A DNA stretch of 60,493 nucleotides from Bacteroidota bacterium (GTDB lineage: Bacteria; Bacteroidota; Bacteroidia; Chitinophagales; Chitinophagaceae), in assembly GCA_005800655.1 (NCBI GenBank), contig SYEV01000103.1:1-60493 (forward strand), in the 5' to 3' direction. This document shows, in pieces, positions 8,947-18,207 of the stretch; within the stretch, counting starts at the first letter, position 1, and every line of letters starts with the position of its first letter. Position numbers and translations under genes: made by a program. The notes under the pieces were generated by a model. It saw only the letters and a list, made by a program, of their open reading frames with translations, had not been told where the DNA came from and made no database searches.

Positions 8947-10356
8947 ATGGATCAAAATTTTAATCCCGATAAGCAACATACCTTAAGCAAAAGTATCAGT
9001 ATTAGTGGCACCGGTTTGCATACAGGCGTGTTGGTGGATATGACCTTGACTCCGACCAACCCAGGTTATGGGATCCAATTTCAAAGAGTTGATTTACCCA
9101 ATAAACCGACCATTAAAGCAGATTGCGATTTAGTCACAGATACTAGCCGCGGAACTACCTTACAAGTAGGTGATGTAAAAATTAGTACTGTTGAACATAT
9201 TTTAGCAGCCCTAGTTGGCATGGGCGTTGATAATTTATTAATTGAAGTAAATGGTCCTGAGATTCCAATAATTGATGGAAGTTCTAGTCCCTTTATTGAA
9301 AAAATAGAAGATGCAGGGATTTTTGAACAGGATGCTGCAAAAGCATGGTATATTATTGATGAAAATATATTTAACTACGACGATGAGAAGCGTGTTGAAA
9401 TGGTGGCACTCCCTGCGCTTGATTATCAAATTACGACACTGATTGATTTTAATAGTCCCGTATTAGGCACACAGCATGCAGCATTAAAAACCATCAAAGA
9501 TTTTAAAGCAGAGATTGCACCTTGTCGCACTTTTTGTTTTTTACATGAATTAGAAACCTTACTTAAAAATGATTTGATTAAAGGCGGTGATATCAATAAC
9601 GCTATTGTAGTTGTGGATAAGACTGTGTCCAGTGAGGAAATGAGTAGATTAGCTAAAGTATTTAAGCGTGATAAAATTGAAGTAAAAAGCGAGGGGTATT
9701 TAAATAATTTGGAATTGAGATTCCCGAATGAACCAGCAAGACATAAATTATTAGATGTGGTAGGCGACTTAGCTTTAATTGGTTATCCAATTAAAGCACG
9801 CATTATTGCCAATCGTCCAGGGCATAGTAGTAATGTGGAGTTTGCTAAAAAAATTAAGCAGTACATTAAAAAAAATAAACACGTTAAGGATGTACCCGTA
9901 TATAATCCTGCGGAAACTCCCGTGTTTAATTTAGAACAAATTGAAAAAACATTACCACACAGACATCCGTTTTTATTTATTGATAAAATCATTGAATTAA
10001 CAGACACGATGATTGTGGGTGTCAAGAATGTCACTTACAATGAATGGTTTTTCCCTGGACACTTTCCAGGAAATCCAGTCATGCCAGGTGTTTTACAAAT
10101 TGAAGCATTAGCCCAAACAGGTGGTATATTGTGTATCAATGCAATGCCTAAAGGACAATACGATACTTACTTTTTAAAAATAGATAATTGCAAATTCAAA
10201 CAAATGGTAAAACCAGGTGATACCATGTTGTTGAAAATGGAATTAACCTCCCCTATTCGTCGTGGTATTTGTGAAATGAGAGGCACGGTATATGTTGGAG
10301 GTAAAGTAGCTACCGAAGCTGATTTAGTAGCACAAGTAATTAAAAGAGCAGAATAA
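8947..10356 (+). CDS. lpxC-fabZ: Bifunctional LpxC deacetylase / FabZ dehydratase
   Basis: Fusion of two enzymes. Residues 1-310 are the zinc deacetylase LpxC (committed step of lipid A), with ligands His84 in VEHILAAL, His266 and Asp270 in [11 protein letters not shown], and the active-site His293 in PGHSSN. Residues 325-469 are FabZ, the 3-hydroxyacyl-ACP dehydratase of fatty acid synthesis, with His372 in GHFPGNP and Glu386 in LQIEALAQ. The fusion is characteristic of Bacteroidota. The start is set at ATG 8947 because it gives [10 protein letters not shown]; an in-frame TTG at 8911 lies in the upstream spacer. 61 bases separate it from lpxD. Confidence 0.95.
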   Translation: MDQNFNPDKQHTLSKSISISGTGLHTGVLVDMTLTPTNPGYGIQFQRVDLPNKPTIKADCDLVTDTSRGTTLQVGDVKISTVEHILAALVGMGVDNLLIEVNGPEIPIIDGSSSPFIEKIEDAGIFEQDAAKAWYIIDENIFNYDDEKRVEMVALPALDYQITTLIDFNSPVLGTQHAALKTIKDFKAEIAPCRTFCFLHELETLLKNDLIKGGDINNAIVVVDKTVSSEEMSRLAKVFKRDKIEVKSEGYLNNLELRFPNEPARHKLLDVVGDLALIGYPIKARIIANRPGHSSNVEFAKKIKQYIKKNKHVKDVPVYNPAETPVFNLEQIEKTLPHRHPFLFIDKIIELTDTMIVGVKNVTYNEWFFPGHFPGNPVMPGVLQIEALAQTGGILCINAMPKGQYDTYFLKIDNCKFKQMVKPGDTMLLKMELTSPIRRGICEMRGTVYVGGKVATEADLVAQVIKRAE

Positions 10357-10370
10357 AAGAAGATTAAATT

Positions 10371-11168
10371 ATGACACATCCATTTACCTATATTGATCCT
10401 AATGCAAAAATTGCCTCTAATGTAAAAATTGATCCATTTACCGTGATTCATGGGGATGTGGTTATTGGAGAAGGCACCTGGATTGGCAGTAGTGTCACCA
10501 TCATGAATGGCACTAAGATTGGAAAAAACTGCCGCATATTTCCAGGAGCAGTCATCGGTGCCGATCCACAAGATTTAAAGTTTAATGGCGAAAAAACAAA
10601 TGTTGAGATTGGAGACAACACCACCATTCGTGAATTTGTCACCATCAATAGAGGAACTTCGGATCGTTGGATTACTAAAGTGGGTAACAACTGTTTAATC
10701 ATGGCTTATAGTCATATTGCACATGATTGTATTATAGGCAACAACTGTATTTTAAGTAATAGTGTACAAATTGCAGGTCACGTAACATTAGGTGATTACG
10801 CGTGGATCGCTGGAGTGAGTGCGGTACACCAATTTGTATACATTGGACAACACGCCTATATTGCTGGAGGTAGCTTGGTAAGCAAGGATGTGCCTCCTTA
10901 TATTAAAGCGGTGCGCAATCCATTGAGTTATGGCGGCGTGAATAGTGTTGGTTTAAAAAGAAGGGGATTTGATTTGGAAAAAATAAATCACATTTTAGAT
11001 ATCTACAGATACATTTTTAGTAAAGGGATGAATACAACGCAAGCTTTAGAATTTATTGAGGAAGAAATTCCAGCAACAGATGAGCGCGATGAAATTGTAA
11101 CCTTTATTAGAGAAAGCGGTAGAGGTGTCATAAAAAGATTCGGCAAAGGTGTCGTTGAAGAAGATTAA
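10371..11168 (+). CDS. lpxA: UDP-N-acetylglucosamine O-acyltransferase
   Basis: First acyl transfer of lipid A synthesis, from 3-hydroxyacyl-ACP to UDP-GlcNAc. The N-terminal two thirds is a left-handed beta-helix of hexapeptide repeats. The catalytic His is His118 in SHIAHDC (His125 of E. coli). The signature GADPQDLKF is present, and the C-terminal helical domain begins near residue 190 (GLKRRGFDLEKI). Length 265, as expected. It starts 14 bases after the lpxC-fabZ stop. Its substrate, hydroxyacyl-ACP, is also used by the FabZ half of the neighbour. Confidence 0.96.
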   Translation: MTHPFTYIDPNAKIASNVKIDPFTVIHGDVVIGEGTWIGSSVTIMNGTKIGKNCRIFPGAVIGADPQDLKFNGEKTNVEIGDNTTIREFVTINRGTSDRWITKVGNNCLIMAYSHIAHDCIIGNNCILSNSVQIAGHVTLGDYAWIAGVSAVHQFVYIGQHAYIAGGSLVSKDVPPYIKAVRNPLSYGGVNSVGLKRRGFDLEKINHILDIYRYIFSKGMNTTQALEFIEEEIPATDERDEIVTFIRESGRGVIKRFGKGVVEED

Positions 11169-11173
11169 TCCAT

Positions 11174-11785
11174 ATGCAAATTAGCTTACAACAAGCCAGC
11201 AAGAGATTCAATAAAGAATGGATTTTTAGAAATCTAGATTATACATTTGAACTTGGACAACATTATGCACTGATTGGCAATAATGGTTCTGGAAAAAGCA
11301 CTTTACTTCAAATTATAGCAGGCTACAGCAGCTTAACCAAGGGTACTATTCACTGGAGTGACAATGACCATACAACCGTTTTTCAACAGATTAGTTTTGC
11401 AGCACCCTACTTAGAATTGGTGGAGGAATTTACCACGATGGAGCAATTTGACTTTCATGCTACTTTCAAAACATTGCAACCATCCATTTCAGTTAATGAT
11501 ATCATTGAACGTATTGGTTTAAAAAATTCAGCGCACAAACAAATCAGGTATTTTAGTAGCGGAATGAAACAAAGATTAAAATTGGCGTTGGCAATTTTAT
11601 CCGACACCCCCTTGTTATTATTAGATGAGCCTTGTAGCAATTTGGACAAAGAAGGCTATAAGCTTTATGCAGAACTCATTCAACAATTTGCGCAACACAA
11701 ATTAATTATTGTGGGAAGTAATGATCCGCAGGAATATGCATTTTGCAATCAGCAAGTAAACTTAATGGAATACAAAAAAGCCTAG
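11174..11785 (+). CDS. ABC transporter ATP-binding protein (CcmA-like size)
   Basis: Single nucleotide-binding domain of 203 residues: Walker A GNNGSGKST at 35-43, signature YFSSGMKQR, Walker B LLLLDEP and D-loop NLD. No membrane segment. It starts 5 bases after lpxA and overlaps the convergent alanine dehydrogenase gene by 4 bases. No permease is adjacent, so its membrane partner must be elsewhere. The small size resembles CcmA-type ATPases, but position in the lipid A operon could equally mean an envelope-related exporter. Specific substrate unknown. Confidence 0.8.
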   Translation: MQISLQQASKRFNKEWIFRNLDYTFELGQHYALIGNNGSGKSTLLQIIAGYSSLTKGTIHWSDNDHTTVFQQISFAAPYLELVEEFTTMEQFDFHATFKTLQPSISVNDIIERIGLKNSAHKQIRYFSSGMKQRLKLALAILSDTPLLLLDEPCSNLDKEGYKLYAELIQQFAQHKLIIVGSNDPQEYAFCNQQVNLMEYKKA

Positions 11786-12996
11786 CTTTTACTTGCAATC
11801 AATAAGTTCAAATCCGTATACTTTAAATTGAATTTTTCACTGATATAAATATCAGTCAAAGCCCCCTTATATAAATAGATCCCCTCTCTCAGTTGTACTT
11901 GCTGCCAAATAATTTCAGACAGTCCACCTAAATCACCAATTTGCACCAACAAAGGCATCAATACATTACTAATCGCTTGGCTTGCAGTTCGCGCAAAGCC
12001 ACTAGGAATGTTTGGAACACCATAATGAAGCACCCCATGTTTTATTTTAATTGGTTTTTCATGATTGGTCAATTCACTGGTTTCAAAACAACCACCGCGA
12101 TCAATGGCAACATCAATAATAATACTACCTGGTCGCATTGCTGACACCATTTCTTCTGTGACAACAATAGGTGCACGGCTAAAATCATTTCGTAAAGCAC
12201 CAATAGCCACCTCACAGGTTTTTAATTGCTTCGCTAAAATTTTAGGTTCTAATACCGAGGTCCAAACTCTTTGTCCTAAATTATTTTGAAGTCGTTGTAA
12301 TCTTGAAACGTTGTTATCAAATACTTTTACCGACGCACCTAATGCGAGCGCATTACGCGTAGCAAATTCACCAATAATATCCGCCCCAATAATCACTACC
12401 TTGGTAGGTGGAACGCCACTAATGCCGCCCAACAATACTCCTTTGCCTTGGTTAAAATTACTCAAGTACTGACCTGCAATTAACATCACAGCACTACCTG
12501 TAATTTCACCCATGCTTCTTAATATAGGATAGTTCTGATTTTCATCTTTTATATTTTCAATAGCAAGTGCGGTAATTTTTTTGGCCATTAATTTTTCCAT
12601 CAGTCCTTTTTCTAATGCAGTTAAATGCAAAGGAGAAATAATGGTTTGGTTGTTTTGTAAAAAAGGTAAATCTGCTTCAACAGGAGGCGCAGTTTTTACT
12701 AATATGGGACACTTATACACTTCTTCTTTGTCAAATACAATTTTAGCACCCGCTTCAGAATAATCCATATCACTATACCTGCTTCCTTCACCTGCATTGT
12801 GCTCCATTAAAACCTCATGTCCATTCGCTACTAAAACACTTACCGCTTCCGGGATTAAACCAATTCTATTTTCTTGAAATGCAATTTCCTTTGGAATACC
12901 AATCATCAAAGGTTTCGTCCTAAACTTAATATCTAAAACCTCCTCCTGTGTTTCATAGGTAATGGAACTATCAATTTGGGGCTTTAAAGTACTCAT
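11782..12996 (-). CDS. ald: Alanine dehydrogenase
   Basis: NAD-dependent oxidative deamination of L-alanine to pyruvate and ammonia. The N-terminal domain shows IGIPKEIAFQENRIGLIPEA and the Lys in ILVKTAPP. The Rossmann fold begins VVIIGADIIGEFATR, and MRPGSIIIDVAIDRGG and a NIPS motif follow, as in the alanine dehydrogenase/transhydrogenase family. At 404 residues it is about 30 longer than classical Ald because of an N-terminal extension ahead of IGIPKE, a form found in Bacteroidota. It is convergent with the ABC gene. tsaE lies upstream on the same strand with 42 bases between. Confidence 0.85.
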   Translation of the reverse strand: MSTLKPQIDSSITYETQEEVLDIKFRTKPLMIGIPKEIAFQENRIGLIPEAVSVLVANGHEVLMEHNAGEGSRYSDMDYSEAGAKIVFDKEEVYKCPILVKTAPPVEADLPFLQNNQTIISPLHLTALEKGLMEKLMAKKITALAIENIKDENQNYPILRSMGEITGSAVMLIAGQYLSNFNQGKGVLLGGISGVPPTKVVIIGADIIGEFATRNALALGASVKVFDNNVSRLQRLQNNLGQRVWTSVLEPKILAKQLKTCEVAIGALRNDFSRAPIVVTEEMVSAMRPGSIIIDVAIDRGGCFETSELTNHEKPIKIKHGVLHYGVPNIPSGFARTASQAISNVLMPLLVQIGDLGGLSEIIWQQVQLREGIYLYKGALTDIYISEKFNLKYTDLNLLIASKS

Positions 12997-13038
12997 AAAA
13001 CAAAATTTTAATGAAGATACAAAATTTGGATGGACAAC

Positions 13039-13446
13039 TTAGGGTATAAAAATACGTCGATGTTCGGGACCCAATATTTCAATTTCAATATGAAGGGCTT
13101 CCGCTGGAATTAAGTTGATTGCTTTTTCTGGCCATTCAATAAAACAATAATCCGAATCCTCCATGGCCATTTCAACACCTGCCCTACGCGCTTCTCCGTC
13201 ATTTTCTAAACGATACCAATCCATATGATAAATCACTTTACCAAGGCCTTGATACTCATTCATAATCGCAAAAGTGGGGCTATTGACTCTATCCTGTACC
13301 CCTAAAATTTTACACAGTGCAGTAATCAAAGTGGTTTTCCCTGCGCCCATGGGTGCATGAAAAGCCCATACGGATTTTGAACCGAATTTCTTCATTAGGC
13401 TTTGCGCTACATCGTCCATTTCCGCTAAAGTGTAAATCATATCCAT
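13039..13446 (-). CDS. tsaE: tRNA threonylcarbamoyladenosine ATPase TsaE
   Basis: ATPase of the TsaBDE complex that makes the t6A37 modification of ANN-decoding tRNAs. Walker A is PMGAGKTT (residues 32-39), followed by the family motifs SPTFAIMNEY and HMDWYRL and the IEWPEK segment. An upstream in-frame start at 13473 exists, but the perfect -7 element TATCTTTG (minus, 13458-13451) lies within that stretch. I therefore place the start at ATG 13446, with ATG 13440 (MIYTLAEM) as the alternative. Either gives a nearly leaderless transcript and about 133-135 residues, normal for the family. Confidence 0.9.
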   Translation of the reverse strand: MDMIYTLAEMDDVAQSLMKKFGSKSVWAFHAPMGAGKTTLITALCKILGVQDRVNSPTFAIMNEYQGLGKVIYHMDWYRLENDGEARRAGVEMAMEDSDYCFIEWPEKAINLIPAEALHIEIEILGPEHRRIFIP

Positions 13447-13450
13447 GATG

Positions 13451-13458
13451 CAAAGATA
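13451..13458 (-). promoter_or_regulatory. Promoter -7 element of tsaE
   Basis: TATCTTTG on the minus strand, full match to TAnnTTTG, ends 4 bases before ATG 13446. The expected transcript start is at or just before that ATG. Confidence 0.5.
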
Positions 13459-13546
13459 TGTGAACAAATACAATGTTTAAAAGGGTATTAAAGCTTTATT
13501 ATATGGGCAAAATGCTTCGTATCTTTACCCTATAAACGGTTTTAAT

Positions 13547-15691
13547 ATGGAATCAGTTCAATGGAAAGTAGATGGGATGAGTTGTACCAATTGTGCCTTA
13601 TCCATACACAAATATTTGCAGACAAAAGGAATCAATGAACCCAAGGTAAATTTCATGGAAGGCGAAGTGCAATTTGACCTGCCCGAAAATGTAACCAAGG
13701 AAACAATAATTAAAGGCATACAAGGTTTGGGATATAAAGTAAGAGGACAGGAAGAAGCAGGCGCTAAAAAAAAGTGGTTGGATAATAATGGAGAACGCGC
13801 CCTTTTTAGTTTTGTGTTTACCCTACCCCTTTTAATTCACATGTTACCTGGGGTTCATATTCACTGGATGATGAACCCTTATGTGCAACTCGGATTTACA
13901 CTCCCTGTTTTTATTATAGGTATGGGTTATTTTGGTAAAAGTGCCTGGCATAGTATTCGCGGTGGTATCCCAAATATGAATGTACTCGTTGCCATTGGCG
14001 CACTCGCCTCATTTGGTTATAGCTTATATGGCACGCTGATGGAATTAGGTGTTGGATTTACGTATTATGAAACCACCGCCACCATTATCACTTTGGTATT
14101 TTTAGGTAATTACATAGAGGATGCAAGCATACAATCCACCCAACGTGCATTAAAAGATTTAGTGAAGGCGCAAAAAGTAATGGCAAATATGATTGTGTTT
14201 GACGAAAATCACAAAGAAATTATTTTTAATGTAGAAAGTACCACCTTAAAAGTGGGCGATATAATTTTAATTAACTCGGGCGAGACCGTTCCGATGGATT
14301 CAAAAATATTATGGGGCGAAGCGAATGTCAATGAATCGATTGTTACCGGCGAAAGTGTACCCGTGCAACGTAAAAAAAATGATTTGTTATTAGGCGGAAG
14401 CACCATTCAAGATGGCAGCCTTAAAGCCTATGTAACTGCTGTTGGCGATGACACCGTCCTTGCTAATATTTTAAAAATGGTGAAAGCAGCACAAGGCGAA
14501 AAACCACCCGTGCAAATTTTAGCGGATAAAATAAGTGCGGTATTTGTTCCCTTGGTATTGAGCATTTCCGTTGCTACCTTGGTATTAAATTATTTTTTTG
14601 CACATAATGCATTAGGCGGAAATATTGGTTTTGGAGAAAGCATGTTGCGCGCCATCGCCGTACTGGTCATCTCCTGCCCATGTGCGATGGGATTGGCTAC
14701 ACCTGCAGCTATTGCAGTTGGCTTGGGCCGAGGCGCGCGTAACGGTGTATTATTTAAAAATGCAAAAAGTTTAGAAACATTTAAAGATATCAAGCAAGTG
14801 GTTTTTGACAAAACCGGCACCTTAACTACAGGGCATTTTTCTGTGGCACAATTTAAAATAGTGGATGGCACCCCTGAAGCTGATTTTAAATCATTGGTGT
14901 ATGCTTTGGAAAAATATTCGAACCATCCTATTGCTAAATGCATCAGCTTGGAATGGAAATCAAGCAATACAATTTCTTGGGGCAAAATTGAAGAAGTCAA
15001 AGGATTAGGTATCAACGCCACAGACAAAGAAGGCAATCAATATTGGGCAGGTTCATTCAAAACTCTAGGGGATCAAAACTACAAGGAGGATGATCATAAT
15101 ATTTATATCCAAAAAAATAACCAACTCATTGGCTGGATTGATGTGGAAGATGAAATAAGACCGGATGCAAAATTGGTGATTGAAACCCTACACAAACAAG
15201 GGGTACATACTATTTTATTAAGTGGTGACCGACAATCCAAATGTGATAAAATAGGAAAAGCATTAGGCATCCAAGAAATTATTGGCGAACAAAGCCCTGC
15301 AGATAAATTAACACAACTTGATAATTTTGTAAAAAAATATCCTACGGCAATGGTGGGTGACGGCATCAATGATGCACCGGCGCTCGCGAAAGCAACCATT
15401 GGAATTTCATTAAGTAACGCATCACATATTGCCATACAAACCGCACAGGTTATTTTAATGAACCAAGGATTGAAAAATTTACCGATGGCATTGGGCTTAG
15501 GTAAAAGAACCTATGAAACCATTAAGGAAAATTTGATTTGGGCATTCTCCTATAATATCATTGCCATCCCTGTTGCAGCCTTAGGACTATTAGGTACTTG
15601 GGGACCCACTTATGGTGCATTAATTATGGGATTAAGTGATGTGGTATTGGCAATAAATTCATTAAGGTTATTCAAGAAAAAATTAGTGTAA
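13547..15691 (+). CDS. Heavy-metal P-type ATPase, probably Cu(+) exporter
   Basis: P1B-type ATPase that exports soft metal ions across the inner membrane. One N-terminal HMA domain has MSCTNC (Cys13, Cys16). Then come the transmembrane core with SCPCAMGLATP (Cys377, Cys379), TGES at 267-270, the phosphorylated Asp421 in DKTGT, the HP motif in SNHPIA, and GDGINDAPAL. The CPC motif and the YN pair in the penultimate helix (FSYNIIAIP) fit Cu(I) pumps. The last helix reads IMGLSDVV rather than the classical MxxSS of CopA, so copper specificity is probable but not certain. 714 residues; recQ follows after 5 bases. Confidence 0.88.
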   Translation: MESVQWKVDGMSCTNCALSIHKYLQTKGINEPKVNFMEGEVQFDLPENVTKETIIKGIQGLGYKVRGQEEAGAKKKWLDNNGERALFSFVFTLPLLIHMLPGVHIHWMMNPYVQLGFTLPVFIIGMGYFGKSAWHSIRGGIPNMNVLVAIGALASFGYSLYGTLMELGVGFTYYETTATIITLVFLGNYIEDASIQSTQRALKDLVKAQKVMANMIVFDENHKEIIFNVESTTLKVGDIILINSGETVPMDSKILWGEANVNESIVTGESVPVQRKKNDLLLGGSTIQDGSLKAYVTAVGDDTVLANILKMVKAAQGEKPPVQILADKISAVFVPLVLSISVATLVLNYFFAHNALGGNIGFGESMLRAIAVLVISCPCAMGLATPAAIAVGLGRGARNGVLFKNAKSLETFKDIKQVVFDKTGTLTTGHFSVAQFKIVDGTPEADFKSLVYALEKYSNHPIAKCISLEWKSSNTISWGKIEEVKGLGINATDKEGNQYWAGSFKTLGDQNYKEDDHNIYIQKNNQLIGWIDVEDEIRPDAKLVIETLHKQGVHTILLSGDRQSKCDKIGKALGIQEIIGEQSPADKLTQLDNFVKKYPTAMVGDGINDAPALAKATIGISLSNASHIAIQTAQVILMNQGLKNLPMALGLGKRTYETIKENLIWAFSYNIIAIPVAALGLLGTWGPTYGALIMGLSDVVLAINSLRLFKKKLV

Positions 15692-15696
15692 CCTTT

Positions 15697-17409
15697 TTGA
15701 AAAATACGACACAAATATTAAAGCAATATTGGGGCTATGAAACATTTAGGCCACAACAAGAGGCAGTGATTGATGCTGTTTTAGCAGGCAATGATGTATT
15801 GACCTTACTTCCAACGGGCGCAGGAAAATCATTGTGTTTTCAAGTGCCCACTATTACCCATGGCGGCATATGTGTGGTGATTAGTCCTTTAATTGCTTTA
15901 ATGCAGGATCAGGTAAAGGATTTGTTAGATAAAAATATTTCAGCCGTTAACCTAGGTGGTCAAATTACACCTGATGCGGAAGAAACTATTTTAAACGATG
16001 CAAAAAAGGGGAAGTACCAATTTATTTATTGTAGCCCTGAGAAATTAGCGCAAACTAATTTTCAAAGCTTCTTAGCACAATTAAACATTCAACTATTTGC
16101 CATTGATGAAGCGCATTGTATTTCACAATGGGGCTATGACTTTAGACCAGCCTATCGAAAATTAAGTATTTTAAAAAAGCTTTTTCCAAAAGTACCCATT
16201 TTAGCGATTACTGCATCCGCAATTCCATTGGTGCAGGAAGACATCATCAAGCAATTGGCATTACAAAAAGCTACTATTATCACGGATCAATTTTTACGGC
16301 CTAATTTAAAATACAGTATTCATCTGGTACCCGTTAAATTGCATAGCTGCCGCTTAATTTTAAATGAAATAAAAGGGGCGATCATTATTTATTGTAACAC
16401 ACGCAACAATGTAAGTCAGTTGACTAATTTATTAAAAGCCTACAAGTACAAAGTCGAAGAATACCACGCGGGTCTTTCCATTGAAACCAGGCAATGCAAT
16501 CAACGTGCCTGGATGAATGATGAAATTCAAATCATGGTTTGTACGAGTGCCTTTGGTATGGGCATCAATAAAAGTAGTGTAAAAGCAGTAATACATTATG
16601 ATATCCCAGGAAGTTTGGAACAATATTATCAGGAAGCCGGAAGAGCAGGTCGCGATGGCCAAGGGGCTGCAGCTATTTTATTGTTACAACAAAATGACTG
16701 GGATTATTGGAAAACTGTACAAGAAAAAAAATATCCTTCCATCGCTACCATAAAAAAAGTTTATCAGGACTTGGCTGACTATGTGCAACTTCCGATTGGT
16801 ATGGGTGAAAAACAGCAATTTTTATTTGACTTTGATACTTTTTGCACGCGATTTGAGTGGGATAAAATGACTGCGCGGAATGCTTTACAATGGATCGAAC
16901 AGGAAGGACATGTGAAATTTTCACCAAGTTCTTTTAAACCCTCCTTGGTGCAAGTATTGGCAGACCGTTCAATGATGGACGACTTTGAAAAGGAAAATAA
17001 TATAGGCACCATTGTACTTCAAACCCTATTGCGCAGTTATGGAGGTATATTAGATAGCCCGCAGTTCATCAATGAAAATTTATTAGCGAATCTTTTACAA
17101 AGAGATATTCCGTTTGTGTTAAATAGCTTATCACTTTTGCAAAAACATGGAATGATTAGTTTTGAACAAAAGGAAAACCAACCCGTAGTGCAATTTATAT
17201 GGAATCGGGCAGCGGCTGCACATATTACCATTGACTTGGATAATTACCAAGCAAGGTTAAAGGCATTTCAGGACAGAATTAAGCATTTTTCAGACTATTT
17301 ATGGGGTCAAAATGCAAGTTGTCGCAGTGTTTTTTTGGCCAAATATTTTGGTGAAATAAATCCAACCCCATGTAAAATATGCGACCTTTGTACAAGTACG
17401 AAGAAATAG
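15697..17409 (+). CDS. recQ: ATP-dependent DNA helicase RecQ, short form
   Basis: Superfamily 2 helicase for recombination and repair. Walker A is TGAGKS at 40-45, the DEAH box is in IDEAHCISQWG, and motif VI is in QEAGRAGRDG. A helical section follows, and a C-terminal zinc cluster with the form C-(17)-PCKICDLC ends near the stop. No HRDC domain follows, so at 570 residues it is shorter than E. coli RecQ (about 610). No ATG lies near the N-terminus; TTG 15697, 5 bases after the ATPase stop, gives the family-like start MKNTTQILKQYWGYETFRPQ. Probably co-transcribed with the P-type ATPase. Confidence 0.9.
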   Translation: MKNTTQILKQYWGYETFRPQQEAVIDAVLAGNDVLTLLPTGAGKSLCFQVPTITHGGICVVISPLIALMQDQVKDLLDKNISAVNLGGQITPDAEETILNDAKKGKYQFIYCSPEKLAQTNFQSFLAQLNIQLFAIDEAHCISQWGYDFRPAYRKLSILKKLFPKVPILAITASAIPLVQEDIIKQLALQKATIITDQFLRPNLKYSIHLVPVKLHSCRLILNEIKGAIIIYCNTRNNVSQLTNLLKAYKYKVEEYHAGLSIETRQCNQRAWMNDEIQIMVCTSAFGMGINKSSVKAVIHYDIPGSLEQYYQEAGRAGRDGQGAAAILLLQQNDWDYWKTVQEKKYPSIATIKKVYQDLADYVQLPIGMGEKQQFLFDFDTFCTRFEWDKMTARNALQWIEQEGHVKFSPSSFKPSLVQVLADRSMMDDFEKENNIGTIVLQTLLRSYGGILDSPQFINENLLANLLQRDIPFVLNSLSLLQKHGMISFEQKENQPVVQFIWNRAAAAHITIDLDNYQARLKAFQDRIKHFSDYLWGQNASCRSVFLAKYFGEINPTPCKICDLCTSTKK

Positions 17410-17487
17410 GTATATTTTAACAAAACATTGGAAATCCTTTTTTACCCACAATAATTAAAAAGCGTTTCTTTACACAAAGCAATCAAT

Positions 17488-18186
17488 ATGGAAGATAAAA
17501 AAACAAGTAAAATTTTGTTGTGCGAGGACGACAGCAATTTGGGTTTGGTACTTAAAAACTACTTAGAGTTAAATGATTACGAAGTAACATTAGAGCGGGA
17601 TGGCCGTTTGGGCTTGGCAGCTTTTCAGCGTGAAAAGTTTGACTTATGCTTATTAGATGTCATGATGCCACATGTGGATGGATTTACCCTCGCTGAGGAA
17701 ATTAGAGATATTGATCCTGATGTGCCTTTGTTTTTTTTAAGTGCTAAAACTTTAAAGGAAGATATTATCACTGGCTACAAATTAGGGGCTGATGATTATA
17801 TCACCAAACCTTTTGATAGTGAAGTATTGTTGTTAAAAATCAAGGTAATTATCAAACGCAATGAAGATGACAATAAAGTTTCAGACAATGTAGAATTTAA
17901 TTTGGCTGGTTACCATTTTAATCCCAAGTTGCGTGAATTAAAATTCAACCAAAAAACACAGGTATTATCGCCTAAGGAAAACGAGTTGCTTAAAATGTTG
18001 GCGGATAATAAGAACGATTTGCTAACCCGCGAAAAAGCACTGAAAAAAATATGGGGTAGCGATACTTACTTTAATGGCAGAAGCATGGATGTGTACATTG
18101 CCAAATTAAGGAAGTACTTAAAGGAAGATGAAAAAATAGAAATCGTAAACATTCACGGGAATGGTTTCCGATTAGTGGTGCAATAA
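17488..18186 (+). CDS. OmpR/PhoB-family response regulator
   Basis: Two-component transcription factor of 232 residues. Receiver domain: acidic pocket CEDD (12-15), phospho-acceptor Asp57 in LLDVMMP, a switch Ser in FFLSAKT and the conserved Lys in ITKPFD. The C-terminal winged helix (about 135-232) contains LSPKENELLKML and GRSMDVYIAKLRKYL. No histidine kinase gene is adjacent, so the partner lies elsewhere. The architecture is close to Bacteroidota RprY-type regulators, but the gene name cannot be fixed from sequence alone. It is convergent with ruvB, 21 bases apart. Confidence 0.88.
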   Translation: MEDKKTSKILLCEDDSNLGLVLKNYLELNDYEVTLERDGRLGLAAFQREKFDLCLLDVMMPHVDGFTLAEEIRDIDPDVPLFFLSAKTLKEDIITGYKLGADDYITKPFDSEVLLLKIKVIIKRNEDDNKVSDNVEFNLAGYHFNPKLRELKFNQKTQVLSPKENELLKMLADNKNDLLTREKALKKIWGSDTYFNGRSMDVYIAKLRKYLKEDEKIEIVNIHGNGFRLVVQ

Positions 18187-18207
18187 CAAAAAATCGTGTC
18201 TAATACA

